This document shows positions 43,427 through 52,091 of a DNA stretch of 64,000 bases, in pieces (within the stretch, counting starts at the first letter, position 1; each line of letters begins with the position of its first letter). Both the position numbers and the translations under genes were made by a program. Below the pieces are notes generated by a model. The model did not search any database. It was given only the letters and a program-made list of their open reading frames with translations, and was not told the DNA's origin. Location of the stretch: positions 436,501 through 500,500 of the forward strand of contig NZ_RZMY01000003.1 in assembly GCF_003992615.1 (NCBI RefSeq), in the 5' to 3' direction. The stretch is from Flagellimonas beolgyonensis (GTDB taxonomy: Bacteria > Bacteroidota > Bacteroidia > Flavobacteriales > Flavobacteriaceae).

Positions 43427-43434
43427 AAAAAGCC

Positions 43435-43462
43435 GCCCATTTAGAAAGAACACTAAATGGGC
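43435..43462. terminator. Hairpin between ALDH7 gene and the short minus-strand transcript
   Basis: Perfect 10-bp stem GCCCATTTAG / CTAAATGGGC with 8-nt loop. Plus side has AGTCTTTAAAA after it, minus side has TTTTTTT. It is therefore a better terminator for the minus strand, although the only known gene nearby is on the plus strand. Confidence 0.7.
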
Positions 43463-43482
43463 AGTCTTTAAAACCAACTTAA

Positions 43483-43659
43483 CTAACTCAAACTTAACTT
43501 AAAGCCCTGCTCCAATGCCGGATCTTCGTCGGGAGAAACAGGGCCGTTTGCCTTATATACTGTTACAAGTTCCATCTTTTTATACCCAAACCATAGCGGT
43601 ATCATACAACTGGTCAAAAAAAGTGTATATCTGGTATCTTTTTTTTCTTTTCGAAACAT
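43483..43659 (-). CDS. Possible short protein (58 or 30 codons)
   Basis: Long form starts MFRKEKKDTRYTLFLTSC at 43659; short form starts MELVTVYKANGPVSPDED at 43575, both ending ALEQGFKLSLS. A promoter-like pair lies inside the long form: TTTG (43615-43618), a 19-nt spacer, TATGGTTTG (43587-43595), pointing left. The short form would then have only about 5 nt of leader. It is either a small protein gene or a non-coding RNA. Nothing else supports translation. Confidence 0.35.
   Translation of the reverse strand: MFRKEKKDTRYTLFLTSCMIPLWFGYKKMELVTVYKANGPVSPDEDPALEQGFKLSLS
43587..43618 (-). promoter_or_regulatory. Promoter of the short minus-strand transcript
   Basis: TTTG-N19-TATGGTTTG on the minus strand; the -7 box is one base longer than the consensus. 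With the hairpin at 43462 this defines a transcript of about 150 nt. Confidence 0.4.
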
Positions 43660-43771
43660 TCAGTTTTAGGCTTAACGGTGGATTTTGGTGGTATTTAGCT
43701 CAAATTGTATGAGTTAAATTCAGAAAGTTGGCATTTTTTTAATACTTTGTATGTGCTCAATCTCAATCGAA

Positions 43772-44329
43772 ATGGAATTCAATGGCACAACAATTTGGTA
43801 CTGGCTCATAGTCGCCCTTGTAGGTTTTGGTGCCGCAATCCTGGGTTATTTTTTTGGTAAATCCGACACTCCCAATGTTTCCGATATTGCGGACGAATTG
43901 AATGTGCTGGAGATTGAAAATGCCAAATTAAAGGCCGACCTGGATACCTGTAAAAAACGTTTGGCATCAGGCAACCCCTCCTCCCAAAAAGAGAATGCCC
44001 AAAACACCTTGGTCATGGACAAAGCTCCGATTTTTGATGCGACCTTGGCAAAAAATGCCATGGGTAAAAAAATCAAGGAAAACGATTTGAAGATTGTGGA
44101 AGGCATCGGACCTAAAATTGAGGAGTTGTTCCATAATTTTAACATCAAGACCTGGAAGCAATTGGCCGAATCTTCAGCGGATAAATGTCAAGAAGTTTTG
44201 GATTCAGGTGGGAAGCGATATCGACTGCATGATCCCGCTTCGTGGCCCATGCAGGCCAAAATGGCCCATGCAGGCCATTGGAAACAATTGGCCGACTGGC
44301 AAGAAAAGCATCGGGCTGGAAAATATTGA
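43772..44329 (+). CDS. Membrane-anchored helix-hairpin-helix protein
   Basis: 185 residues from the ATG at 43772 (an in-frame upstream ATG at 43751 lies near the presumed transcript start). A single N-terminal span WLIVALVGFGAAILGYFFGK is followed by a coiled-coil-like stretch (ELNVLEIENAKLKADLDTCKKRL), a linker, and a helix-hairpin-helix motif IVEGIGPKIEELFHNFNIKTW near 108. HhH motifs of this form (as in fusions with ribosomal protein L21 or small membrane proteins) bind DNA or RNA, but the function here is unknown. Convergent with a phosphatase gene with a 3-nt gap. Confidence 0.82.
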   Translation: MEFNGTTIWYWLIVALVGFGAAILGYFFGKSDTPNVSDIADELNVLEIENAKLKADLDTCKKRLASGNPSSQKENAQNTLVMDKAPIFDATLAKNAMGKKIKENDLKIVEGIGPKIEELFHNFNIKTWKQLAESSADKCQEVLDSGGKRYRLHDPASWPMQAKMAHAGHWKQLADWQEKHRAGKY

Positions 44330-44332
44330 AGG

Positions 44333-45058
44333 TTAGTTACGCCCTCGTTCGCCCGGATAAAACGTATGCACCGGATCACTTTGCCAAAATTCCTTGGTTT
44401 CCACATCCAGCATCGTCAAAGCGCCTTTAAAGGCAGCACCTGTATCCACATTCCAAACATTAGCTGCCTTTTGGGGCAAAGCCAAATCCGTTTTTGAAAT
44501 AGGGGTATGCCCAATAAATACTTCATGATAGTGGGTCAATCTTTTTGGGAATTTTGGGTCATTCGGAGATAAATTGGGGTCCAGCGCGGTAGCCAGTTCC
44601 CATAAGGTCCTATCCCAATAAAATGATTGTTCAAAATATTCAAATTCGATACCCTTCAAGTTGGTATACCCTGCATGCAGGTATAGGCGATTATCATTGG
44701 CCAAATAATGATTTTCCAGATTGGCGTAGAACTCCAAGTGCCTTTCCCATTTTTCACGATCTGTTTTCAAATAGGAATCGCGTGTAGCTGCCCCACCATG
44801 CATCAGCCATTGGGGATTTTCCCTTTGGTTTTGGAGCCATGCCCTGCAAAGTTCATCGTGGTTGCCACGGATAAAGGTGCAATTGAGCTCATCCTTTAAT
44901 CCAATTAAAAAATCCACCGTTTCTACAGCGGTACTCCATCCATCTACATAATCCCCCAAAAAAATGAGCTTGTCCGAAGAAGTCACCTTCGCTTTGGAAA
45001 GCAATTGTTCCAAAGCCCTTAACCCAGAGTGAATATCCCCAACGACCAAAGTCCGCAT
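44333..45058 (-). CDS. Metallophosphoesterase, PrpA-like serine/threonine phosphatase family
   Basis: 241 residues from the ATG at 45058. Complete metal and catalytic motifs: GDIHSGLRALE near 5, GDYVDGWST near 34, RGNHDELCRAWL near 66, LYLHAGY near 126 and FIGHTPIS near 182. The narrow substrate class (protein phosphatase or nucleotide hydrolase) is uncertain. Divergent from the fructokinase gene. Confidence 0.88.
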   Translation of the reverse strand: MRTLVVGDIHSGLRALEQLLSKAKVTSSDKLIFLGDYVDGWSTAVETVDFLIGLKDELNCTFIRGNHDELCRAWLQNQRENPQWLMHGGAATRDSYLKTDREKWERHLEFYANLENHYLANDNRLYLHAGYTNLKGIEFEYFEQSFYWDRTLWELATALDPNLSPNDPKFPKRLTHYHEVFIGHTPISKTDLALPQKAANVWNVDTGAAFKGALTMLDVETKEFWQSDPVHTFYPGERGRN

Positions 45059-45164
45059 AAAAAAGTTTTTGGCAATATTACACACAAATAGCCTCACCAC
45101 TAAGAAATTGGGGGAAAGTTTATCAAATGAGGACTTTAGGTTTTACCAAAAAGATAATGGGATA

Positions 45165-45197
45165 TTTGGCCGTGGAACAAAATTCTGTGTACCTTAG
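45165..45197 (+). promoter_or_regulatory. Promoter of the fructokinase-amylosucrase pair
   Basis: TTTG at 45165-45168, a 21-nt spacer and TACCTTAG at 45190-45197 (one mismatch to TAnnTTTG). The start would fall near 45204, about 11 nt before the ATG. Confidence 0.42.
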
Positions 45198-45214
45198 AAT
45201 ATTAACAATAAGAG

Positions 45215-46153
45215 ATGAAAAGGGTTTACTGTATAGGAGAGTTATTGATAGATTTTGTCGCGGAAAAGCAGGGGAATGATCTCTCCAAAGCTGTCCAATT
45301 CACCAAAAAAGCGGGAGGTGCCCCGGCCAATGTGGCCTGTGCCATCGCTAAATTAGGCGGAAAGGGTGTTTTTATCGGTTGCGTTGGAAACGATCCCTTT
45401 GGAAAATTTTTGTTGGACACCTTAAAACATGAAGGGGTAGACATTTCACTCACCCAATTGTCCAAAACATTCACCACACTGGCTTTTGTTTCGTTGGCAG
45501 AGGATGGGGAACGTGACTTCGTATTCAGTAGGGGAGCCGATAAAGAATTGGAATACGACCCGACCTTGCGCAAGGTATTGCAGGGCAACATGCTGCATTT
45601 GGGCGCTGCCACGGCACTATTGGGCGGTTCTTTGGAAAAGGCGTATGGCAAATACCTTTTTGATGGTCTTACCAAAGATATGTTCATCAGCTTTGATCCC
45701 AATTTTAGGGGCGATTTATGGAAGGAAGATGAGGATACCTTTATAAAAAAGTGCATGCCGTTTATTGAAAAATCGCATCTGTGCAAGTTCAGTAAAGAGG
45801 AGGCCCAATTACTATCAGGCAAGACCGATATTTACGAAGCGTGTGACAAATTGCATGAAGTGGGCACCAAAATTATCACGGTAACCCTTGGTGGCGAAGG
45901 CACTTTGTTAAGTTCTCAAGGCACCAAAAAACTTATACCCAGCATAAAGGTAACCCCAGTTGACACTACAGGTGCGGGTGATGCCTTTATCGGCTGCCTG
46001 CTGTATCAAATATCGAATTTGGGCACTTTCGAAACCATTTTTGAGGATTTTGCCTTGCTGGAAAAAATGGTACAAACCGCCAACAAGGCCGGAGCCATTA
46101 CCACAACCAAATATGGCGCCATTGTGGCCCTGCCGACCAAGGACCAACTGTAA
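45215..46153 (+). CDS. PfkB-family fructokinase
   Basis: 312 residues, cytoplasmic ATP-dependent sugar kinase. N-terminal GELLIDFVAEK near residue 8, sugar-binding GGAPANVACAIAKLGGKGVFIG near 34, and the C-terminal PfkB signature DTTGAGDAFIG near 251 with the catalytic Asp. It stands 6 nt before an amylosucrase-like GH13 gene, so fructose released from sucrose would be a natural substrate; a different ketose is not excluded. Confidence 0.88.
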   Translation: MKRVYCIGELLIDFVAEKQGNDLSKAVQFTKKAGGAPANVACAIAKLGGKGVFIGCVGNDPFGKFLLDTLKHEGVDISLTQLSKTFTTLAFVSLAEDGERDFVFSRGADKELEYDPTLRKVLQGNMLHLGAATALLGGSLEKAYGKYLFDGLTKDMFISFDPNFRGDLWKEDEDTFIKKCMPFIEKSHLCKFSKEEAQLLSGKTDIYEACDKLHEVGTKIITVTLGGEGTLLSSQGTKKLIPSIKVTPVDTTGAGDAFIGCLLYQISNLGTFETIFEDFALLEKMVQTANKAGAITTTKYGAIVALPTKDQL

Positions 46154-46159
46154 CCCAAG

Positions 46160-48088
46160 ATGAACCAAGCCAGCCTCCACCGACTTTTAATGGCAAATGC
46201 CAAAAAAAAGGACCCCAAGATCTTGTTCGATCAACGTTTGGCCACCAACCTTACCCTGATCCAGCAACTGTACTTTTCCCTATATCCCGAGGAAACCAAC
46301 CTGGACAATTTTCAAAAATTATTGTCCCTTTTGCCTGTTCTTTTCAAGGAGCGTCCAGAACATTTGAAACTTCAGGACATCTCTCGAATCGAGGAAGGCA
46401 ATTGGTACCAGTCCGAAAAAATTGTGGGCATGCAACTTTATGTGGAGCACTTCAACAAAGATTTGAAGGGCTTGCGTGAAAAAATACCGTATTTCAAGGA
46501 GTTAGGGGTCAACTTTCTCCATTTGATGCCCATTACCACCCGACCGAAGGGTGAAAGTGATGGGGGCTATGCCGTAAACGACTACCTAAAAGTAGACCCC
46601 AAATACGGAACCAAAGAAGATCTTTTGGAACTGACCGCAGAATTTAGAAAACAGGGTATTTACCTGATGTTGGATTTTGTGGTGAACCATACCTCCAACG
46701 AATTTTCTTGGGCGAAAAAGGCCATCAGGGGCGATAAAAAATACCAAGGGTACTACTACACTTTTGAGGATTACACGATTCCAGCCGAGTTTGAAAAAAC
46801 ATTGCCGGAAGTCTTTCCGGAAACCTCTCCCGGAAGTTTCACCTACATCCCCGAAATGGGACGTTGGGTCATGACCGTTTTCAACAGCTATCAGTGGGAC
46901 CTCAACTATACCAACCCTGATGTGTTTCTGGAAATGTTGACCAATCTGGTCAAATTATCGGACCAAGGGGTTGATGTGGTCCGTTTTGATGCACTGGCTT
47001 TCCTATGGAAAAAAATGGGGACCATCTCCCAAAACCTGCCCGAGGCCCATACCCTGATCGCACTTTTCAGGATGTGCCTGCAAGTGGTGGCTCCCGGTGT
47101 CATTTTATTGGCCGAAGCCATTGTGGCTCCAATGGATATCATCAAATATTTTGGGGTGGACCAAAAAGAGGGGAACGAATGCGAGATTGCTTACAATGCA
47201 TCCTTAATGGCATTGTTGTGGAATTCCGTTGCCACCAAAAAAACAACATTGCTTTATAAAAGTCTCCTGCATGTGCCCGATAAACCCAAAGATTGTACGT
47301 GGATCAATTACATCCGTTGCCATGACGACATTGGGTTGGGGTATGAAAACCATTTGATCCAAGAATTGGGCTGGAGCCCCGATATGCACCGTAAATTTTT
47401 GTTGGACTACTATTGTCAACATTTGGATTGGTCGCCCGCCACTGGGCTCATGTTCATGTACAACCCAAAAACGGGGGATGGACGTATTACTGGCAGCGCG
47501 GCATCACTTTTGGGGCTGGAAAAGGGCTTGGCCTTGAACGACAAGTCGCTTATCGAAGCATCCATTTCCAAAATCATCATGCTGCACGGGATAACCCTTG
47601 CTTTTGGTGGTATACCCTTGATCTATGCCGGTGATGAAATTGGCACCCTAAACGACTATTCGTACCAAAAAGATCCGGCCAAAAAGGAGGACAACCGATG
47701 GGTTAACCGACCCATGCAGGATTGGGAAACCATTGCAAAACTTGACGACATACAATCTCCACCATCCAAAATCTTCCATACTTTAAAGCGATTGATTGCC
47801 ATTCGAAAAAATGAGCCGGTTTTCGCAGACCACAATAATTTATCCCTTTGCCATACGGGAAACGATCATATCTTGGTTTTTGAAAGAAAATTAGCCTCCG
47901 GCGAAGGGTTGTTGGTTCTGAGCAACTTCGATCAAAATCCGCAAGTAATTGAAACCAGTTGGATCAAAAAGCTCGGATATTTTGCCCAAGGAGACCCGGT
48001 GGATTTGGTGACGGAAAACAAAGTGAGTATCAATAGCGGTTTGTTGGAAATAGCACCCTACCAGCTGATCTGGCTGAAAAAGTCCTAG
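46160..48088 (+). CDS. Amylosucrase-like GH13 enzyme (sucrose-active)
   Basis: 642 residues, cytoplasmic or exported without an evident signal peptide, so probably cytoplasmic. N-terminal helical domain (about 1-100), then the GH13 barrel: HLMPITTRPKGESDGGYAVNDY near 120, catalytic nucleophile Asp277 in VVRFDALAF, acid/base Glu319 in LLAEA and the stabiliser Asp389 in RCHDDIG, spaced like Deinococcus amylosucrase, and C-terminal beta domain. It would transfer glucose from sucrose to a glucan, leaving fructose for the neighbouring kinase. Its stop overlaps the convergent AlbA_2 gene by 4 bp. Confidence 0.88.
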   Translation: MNQASLHRLLMANAKKKDPKILFDQRLATNLTLIQQLYFSLYPEETNLDNFQKLLSLLPVLFKERPEHLKLQDISRIEEGNWYQSEKIVGMQLYVEHFNKDLKGLREKIPYFKELGVNFLHLMPITTRPKGESDGGYAVNDYLKVDPKYGTKEDLLELTAEFRKQGIYLMLDFVVNHTSNEFSWAKKAIRGDKKYQGYYYTFEDYTIPAEFEKTLPEVFPETSPGSFTYIPEMGRWVMTVFNSYQWDLNYTNPDVFLEMLTNLVKLSDQGVDVVRFDALAFLWKKMGTISQNLPEAHTLIALFRMCLQVVAPGVILLAEAIVAPMDIIKYFGVDQKEGNECEIAYNASLMALLWNSVATKKTTLLYKSLLHVPDKPKDCTWINYIRCHDDIGLGYENHLIQELGWSPDMHRKFLLDYYCQHLDWSPATGLMFMYNPKTGDGRITGSAASLLGLEKGLALNDKSLIEASISKIIMLHGITLAFGGIPLIYAGDEIGTLNDYSYQKDPAKKEDNRWVNRPMQDWETIAKLDDIQSPPSKIFHTLKRLIAIRKNEPVFADHNNLSLCHTGNDHILVFERKLASGEGLLVLSNFDQNPQVIETSWIKKLGYFAQGDPVDLVTENKVSINSGLLEIAPYQLIWLKKS

Positions 48089-49221
48089 TTGTAACGGACT
48101 TTTCTTAGGATTCGCAACGATTCTTTCACGGATTGGTACACATGGGAATCATAAGCCTTCAATAAGGGTCTCGCATTTTCCAATTGTTCTTTTGCCTCTT
48201 CAAATCCATTAAGGTAACAAATGAGATATGTGGCCGGTAGGTGGGTCACATCCACATGTTCTGCCGCTGTCATCGGAATGTTGGATTCCAGTTTTTTCAG
48301 GAGCGAGTTGTTCGTGTTGTACACGTGGTACAAGGTTTTTTTATCGTACTGTGGCGGCTCGAACACCAATTTACTGTTGATGGTATACTTCCCATTTTCG
48401 GAAAAGGTAATCACCATTTCTTCCAGGGGATAGTATTTTTGTTGTGCCCCAAGTCCCAATTGCACATATTCCAACGTGCTGAAGGAGTCGTCATCATATT
48501 CGATGGTGATTTCATCCAAAGCGGAGTAAAACAATTTGACCTGTTCGTTGATCAGTTCAATATCTACCCTGGAATAGTAGATTTTGTTCTTTACCTTCTT
48601 TTTATTGCCCGCCCAGCAAACCACAAATTGCTCTTTGAAGACCTTATAGTCACTGGTTAGATCTGGGTGCCTTGTGTTCATGAAATTGATCACGGCATCC
48701 AGCGTAAGTTCAATATTATTGCGGGCATGTTGCTCGAGCATCGCCACCACATTGGAGTTGATGTCTTTCAATTCAATCCCATAGGCTTTGGGAAGACTTA
48801 TGCTGCCTTCCCGAAAAAATACCGAGCCACCATAGTATTTCCAGATATTTTTGCGCAGTGCACATACCTTTCCATTGGAACGGATGGTCACCAGACCCAC
48901 CACTTTGCCTTCGGGCAGGTGGGGAAAAGGAATATTTTCATAAGAGATCAATGGCGGATTGTCCAAGTAGGCATTTACCAGGTTCTGTATCTTGCTGTCA
49001 TCAAAAAAGTCGACCCCAACAATTTCGTTGTCGGCATCCTCCACACCGATCACAATAAAGGAATTGTTCTTTGGGTTGCTATTGGCCAAAGCACAGACAT
49101 GCTTTAAAAATTTGGCCTTTCCTTCTTTTTCACCAATGGATATAAAACGCTTCTTATCGTAAAAACTGTTTTCGTCGTTGTGCGCCAATAAGTTTTTTAC
49201 AAGAAGGCGTTTGTTGATCAT
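48085..49221 (-). CDS. AlbA_2 (Schlafen-type) domain protein
   Basis: 378 residues. The N-terminal AlbA_2 domain (SIGEKEGKAKFLKHVCALANSNP near 28, SFIVIGVEDADNEIVGVDF near 52, GKVVGLVTIRSNGKVCALRK near 104) is found in putative DNA-binding or ATP-linked proteins. The C-terminal part is unassigned. The gene overlaps the SDR gene by ATGA at its start and the convergent amylosucrase-like gene by 4 bp. A regulatory role for the neighbouring carbohydrate genes is possible but unproven. Confidence 0.82.
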   Translation of the reverse strand: MINKRLLVKNLLAHNDENSFYDKKRFISIGEKEGKAKFLKHVCALANSNPKNNSFIVIGVEDADNEIVGVDFFDDSKIQNLVNAYLDNPPLISYENIPFPHLPEGKVVGLVTIRSNGKVCALRKNIWKYYGGSVFFREGSISLPKAYGIELKDINSNVVAMLEQHARNNIELTLDAVINFMNTRHPDLTSDYKVFKEQFVVCWAGNKKKVKNKIYYSRVDIELINEQVKLFYSALDEITIEYDDDSFSTLEYVQLGLGAQQKYYPLEEMVITFSENGKYTINSKLVFEPPQYDKKTLYHVYNTNNSLLKKLESNIPMTAAEHVDVTHLPATYLICYLNGFEEAKEQLENARPLLKAYDSHVYQSVKESLRILRKVRYN

Positions 49222-49973
49222 AGGTCCTTTTTCACTATTGTACTACTGGCCTGCGCCGTGGGCATCACAATGAGGTCCGCAATGTTCACATGGTAGGGTC
49301 TGGTCACCACAAAGAGTATGATATCGGCGATATCTTCGGGTTTCAATGGCTGAAATCCCTGATACACTTTGGATGCCCTATCCGAATCCCCTTTAAACCG
49401 CACTTCGCTGAACTCCGTTTCGACCAATCCAGGGTTAACCGCCCCAACTCGGATTCCATAAGGATTAAGATCGATACGCATACCTTGATTAATGGCATCG
49501 ACTGCATGTTTACTGGCGCAATACACATTACCATTTGGGTATACTTCCTTGCCGGCCGTGGAACCAATGTTGATGATATGGCCCGATTTTCGGTCGACCA
49601 TCTTGGGTATTACAGCTTTGGAAACATAAAGCAATCCCTTCACGTTGATGTCCAACATGGCATCCCAATCGTCGGGGTTGCCCTTATCAATGGGGTCCAA
49701 CCCATGGGCATTACCTGCATTGTTGACCAAAATGTCGATATCTGAAAACTCTTTGGGCAAATTCCCAATGGCAGAAAACACTTCCTCTCGATTTCTAACA
49801 TCAAAATTAAGGGCAAAAATGGCGGTATCCCTTCCCAGTTCATTTTGGAGTTGTTCCAAACGTTCCTGTCTGCGGCCACAAAGAATCAACTTGAATCCTT
49901 GCTTGGCAAATAAAGCTGCGGTCGCTTTTCCTATTCCACTCGTTGCTCCGGTTATCAAAGCTGTTTTTCCCAT
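49218..49973 (-). CDS. Short-chain dehydrogenase/reductase
   Basis: 251 residues from the ATG at 49973 (earlier in-frame ATGs overlap the preceding gene end). NAD(P) motif TGATSGIGKATAA near 7, NNAGNAHG near 89, catalytic Ser in NIGSTAGKE near 140 and the YCASK motif near 155. Probably acts on a small hydroxyl or carbonyl compound in the YdfG-like group. Start codon region is 13 nt after the aldo/keto reductase stop; its own stop overlaps the AlbA_2 gene start by ATGA. Confidence 0.9.
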   Translation of the reverse strand: MGKTALITGATSGIGKATAALFAKQGFKLILCGRRQERLEQLQNELGRDTAIFALNFDVRNREEVFSAIGNLPKEFSDIDILVNNAGNAHGLDPIDKGNPDDWDAMLDINVKGLLYVSKAVIPKMVDRKSGHIINIGSTAGKEVYPNGNVYCASKHAVDAINQGMRIDLNPYGIRVGAVNPGLVETEFSEVRFKGDSDRASKVYQGFQPLKPEDIADIILFVVTRPYHVNIADLIVMPTAQASSTIVKKDL

Positions 49974-49986
49974 TCCAAATATTATT

Positions 49987-50859
49987 TTACGGTACATCAT
50001 GGCCTTGGCTTGCCACTAAAAGTGCAAACCAATCCTGAAGTTCCAATGCTATTTTGGCCGCTTTGGCCGATTGTTCGATTCTTTTCTTATTTGTGGTCCC
50101 GATCACCGGAAAAATGGTTGCCGGATGTTTCATTAACCAAGCCAGCAATAATTGACTCTCATCAACACCATATTTTTCCATTAGCGGTTCCATGGCTTTT
50201 TTTATGCGTTTGGTTCGAGTATCCTTCTCCCTAAAAAATGTCCCAAGAGGACTCCAAGCCATAGCCATTCTATTGTTGTAGATACAGTCATCAAAAGTGC
50301 CATCGTACATGGGCGCATCATGGGTAAGGGAAAATTCAACTTGGTTTGCACTCACCGGAATGGCCTTCTCCAGCATGGCAATCTGTGATGGGGTAAAATT
50401 GGACACTCCAAATTGCTTGATCTTTCCACTCCTTTTCAATTGCTCAATGGCTTCCGCTATTTCATAGGGTTCCATTAATGGGCTTGGCCTGTGCAGGAGA
50501 AGCAAATCCAAGTAATCTGTTCCCAATTTTTTCAAACTGCGCTCAACTGACCAAATAATATATTCCTTGTCGTATTGGTAGTGATTGATGGCATTGTCCC
50601 TACCCCGAGTCATCTGTATCCCACACTTGGAAATCAGTTGGATATCTTCCCTTTGTATTCCACTCTCGGCAAAGGCTGCGCCAAAATCGCCTTCGGTGGA
50701 GTAGCTCCCGTATATATCAGCATGGTCAAAAGTGGTCAAGCCGCAAGCAATGCAATGGTGCATCAATTCGCTCATTTCTTTCTTGGAAAGTTGGTTGCCC
50801 CAACTTCCCCACGTCATGGTTCCGGATATGATCCTGGAAAAATTCCTCGTCTGTTGCAT
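49987..50859 (-). CDS. Aldo/keto reductase (YdhF-like)
   Basis: 290 residues, cytoplasmic NAD(P)H-dependent. Catalytic tetrad residues in FDHADIYG near 44 (Asp and Tyr), LISKCGIQ near 77 (Lys) and LLLLHRPSPL near 121 (His). Cofactor-site motif near the C-terminus PVIGTTNKKRIEQ. Substrate unknown. It starts a minus-strand unit with the SDR and AlbA_2 genes. Confidence 0.9.
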   Translation of the reverse strand: MQQTRNFSRIISGTMTWGSWGNQLSKKEMSELMHHCIACGLTTFDHADIYGSYSTEGDFGAAFAESGIQREDIQLISKCGIQMTRGRDNAINHYQYDKEYIIWSVERSLKKLGTDYLDLLLLHRPSPLMEPYEIAEAIEQLKRSGKIKQFGVSNFTPSQIAMLEKAIPVSANQVEFSLTHDAPMYDGTFDDCIYNNRMAMAWSPLGTFFREKDTRTKRIKKAMEPLMEKYGVDESQLLLAWLMKHPATIFPVIGTTNKKRIEQSAKAAKIALELQDWFALLVASQGHDVP

Positions 50860-51018
50860 ATGGGATGAAAGTATAAAATTAAACCCTTAAATCCTTCATA
50901 AAACTAGGGGTTTAGCGTTTTTTTTAACCATTAATTAACAGGCAGGTTTTAAATAAATTTTCATTTTGCACAGCCAACCAAAATTACTAACAGTAATACC
51001 AAACAACAAGAGCTTAGC

Positions 51019-52020
51019 ATGGAAGAAAACACTACTATCGATATTAGTGCTGTGAATGAGAAAATTACCCAAGAAAGTGCTTTTATTGACCTTCTTACCA
51101 CTGAAATGAACAAGACCATTGTTGGTCAAACCCACATGGTCGAACGATTGCTGATCGGCCTCTTGGGCAAGGGACACATCTTATTGGAAGGTGTTCCCGG
51201 ACTTGCAAAGACCTTGGCCATCAATACACTGGCAAAAGCCGTTAAGGGCAGTTTTAGCCGTATCCAATTTACACCGGACCTTTTACCTGCGGATGTTATC
51301 GGAACATTGATCTATAACATCAAGGAGAACGATTTCTCCATCAAAAAAGGACCCATTTTTGCCAACTTTGTGCTGGCGGATGAGATCAACCGGGCCCCGG
51401 CAAAGGTACAATCGGCACTTTTGGAGGCCATGCAGGAAAAACAGGTGACCATCGGTGACGAAACCTTTAAGTTGGATGCCCCTTTCTTGGTAATGGCCAC
51501 CCAAAACCCTGTGGAACAAGAAGGTACCTATCCCCTTCCTGAAGCGCAAGTGGACCGATTTATGCTTAAAACGGTGATCGATTATCCAAAGTTGAACGAG
51601 GAACAATTGATCATCCGTCAAAACTTAAAAGGAGATACCGAACCGATAAAACAGGTGGTTTCCCTTGAACAAATCCTTCGGGCGCAGAGCACTGTCCGCG
51701 AAGTGTACATGGACGAAAAAATCGAAAAATACATTCTGGATCTCATCTTTGCTACCAGATATCCAGAGAAATACAATCTTGAAAGTCTTAAGCCATTGAT
51801 AAGCTTTGGTGCCTCGCCAAGGGGCAGTATCAATTTGGCCATTGCCTCCAAATGCTACGCGTTTATCAAACGAAGGGGCTATGTGGTTCCTGAGGACGTA
51901 AGGGCCGTGGTACACGATGTGTTGCGCCACAGGATCGGCATTACTTACGAGGCTGAGGCCGAAAACATTACTTCCGAAGAAATCATCAACAAAATCGTAA
52001 ACGAGGTAGAAGTGCCGTAG
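51019..52020 (+). CDS. moxR: MoxR-family AAA ATPase of the Bat operon
   Basis: 333 residues, cytoplasmic chaperone-like ATPase thought to assist VWA protein complexes. Walker A GVPGLAKT near 61, Walker B VLADEINRAPAKVQ near 118, sensor VMATQNPVEQEGTYPLPEAQVDR near 158, and lid helices to the end. First gene of an eight-gene unit with DUF58 and bat genes; 71 nt to the next gene. Confidence 0.93.
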   Translation: MEENTTIDISAVNEKITQESAFIDLLTTEMNKTIVGQTHMVERLLIGLLGKGHILLEGVPGLAKTLAINTLAKAVKGSFSRIQFTPDLLPADVIGTLIYNIKENDFSIKKGPIFANFVLADEINRAPAKVQSALLEAMQEKQVTIGDETFKLDAPFLVMATQNPVEQEGTYPLPEAQVDRFMLKTVIDYPKLNEEQLIIRQNLKGDTEPIKQVVSLEQILRAQSTVREVYMDEKIEKYILDLIFATRYPEKYNLESLKPLISFGASPRGSINLAIASKCYAFIKRRGYVVPEDVRAVVHDVLRHRIGITYEAEAENITSEEIINKIVNEVEVP

Positions 52021-52091
52021 CGGTTCAATGTTTCTCGGTAAAAGTAGCCCTACTTTAAGCCAACCCGAAAAACCCCTTTTTTTTGAACCAA

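Larger units (their letters stand above)
43427..43771. other. Intergenic region with bidirectional hairpin and a probable short minus-strand transcript
   Basis: Holds the hairpin at 43435-43462, a 30- or 58-codon minus-strand reading frame, and on the plus strand TACTTTG (43743-43749) as a possible -7 box for the HhH gene. A sequence AACCAACTTAACTAACTC at 43472-43489 loosely resembles the 17-nt element seen twice elsewhere. Confidence 0.5.
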
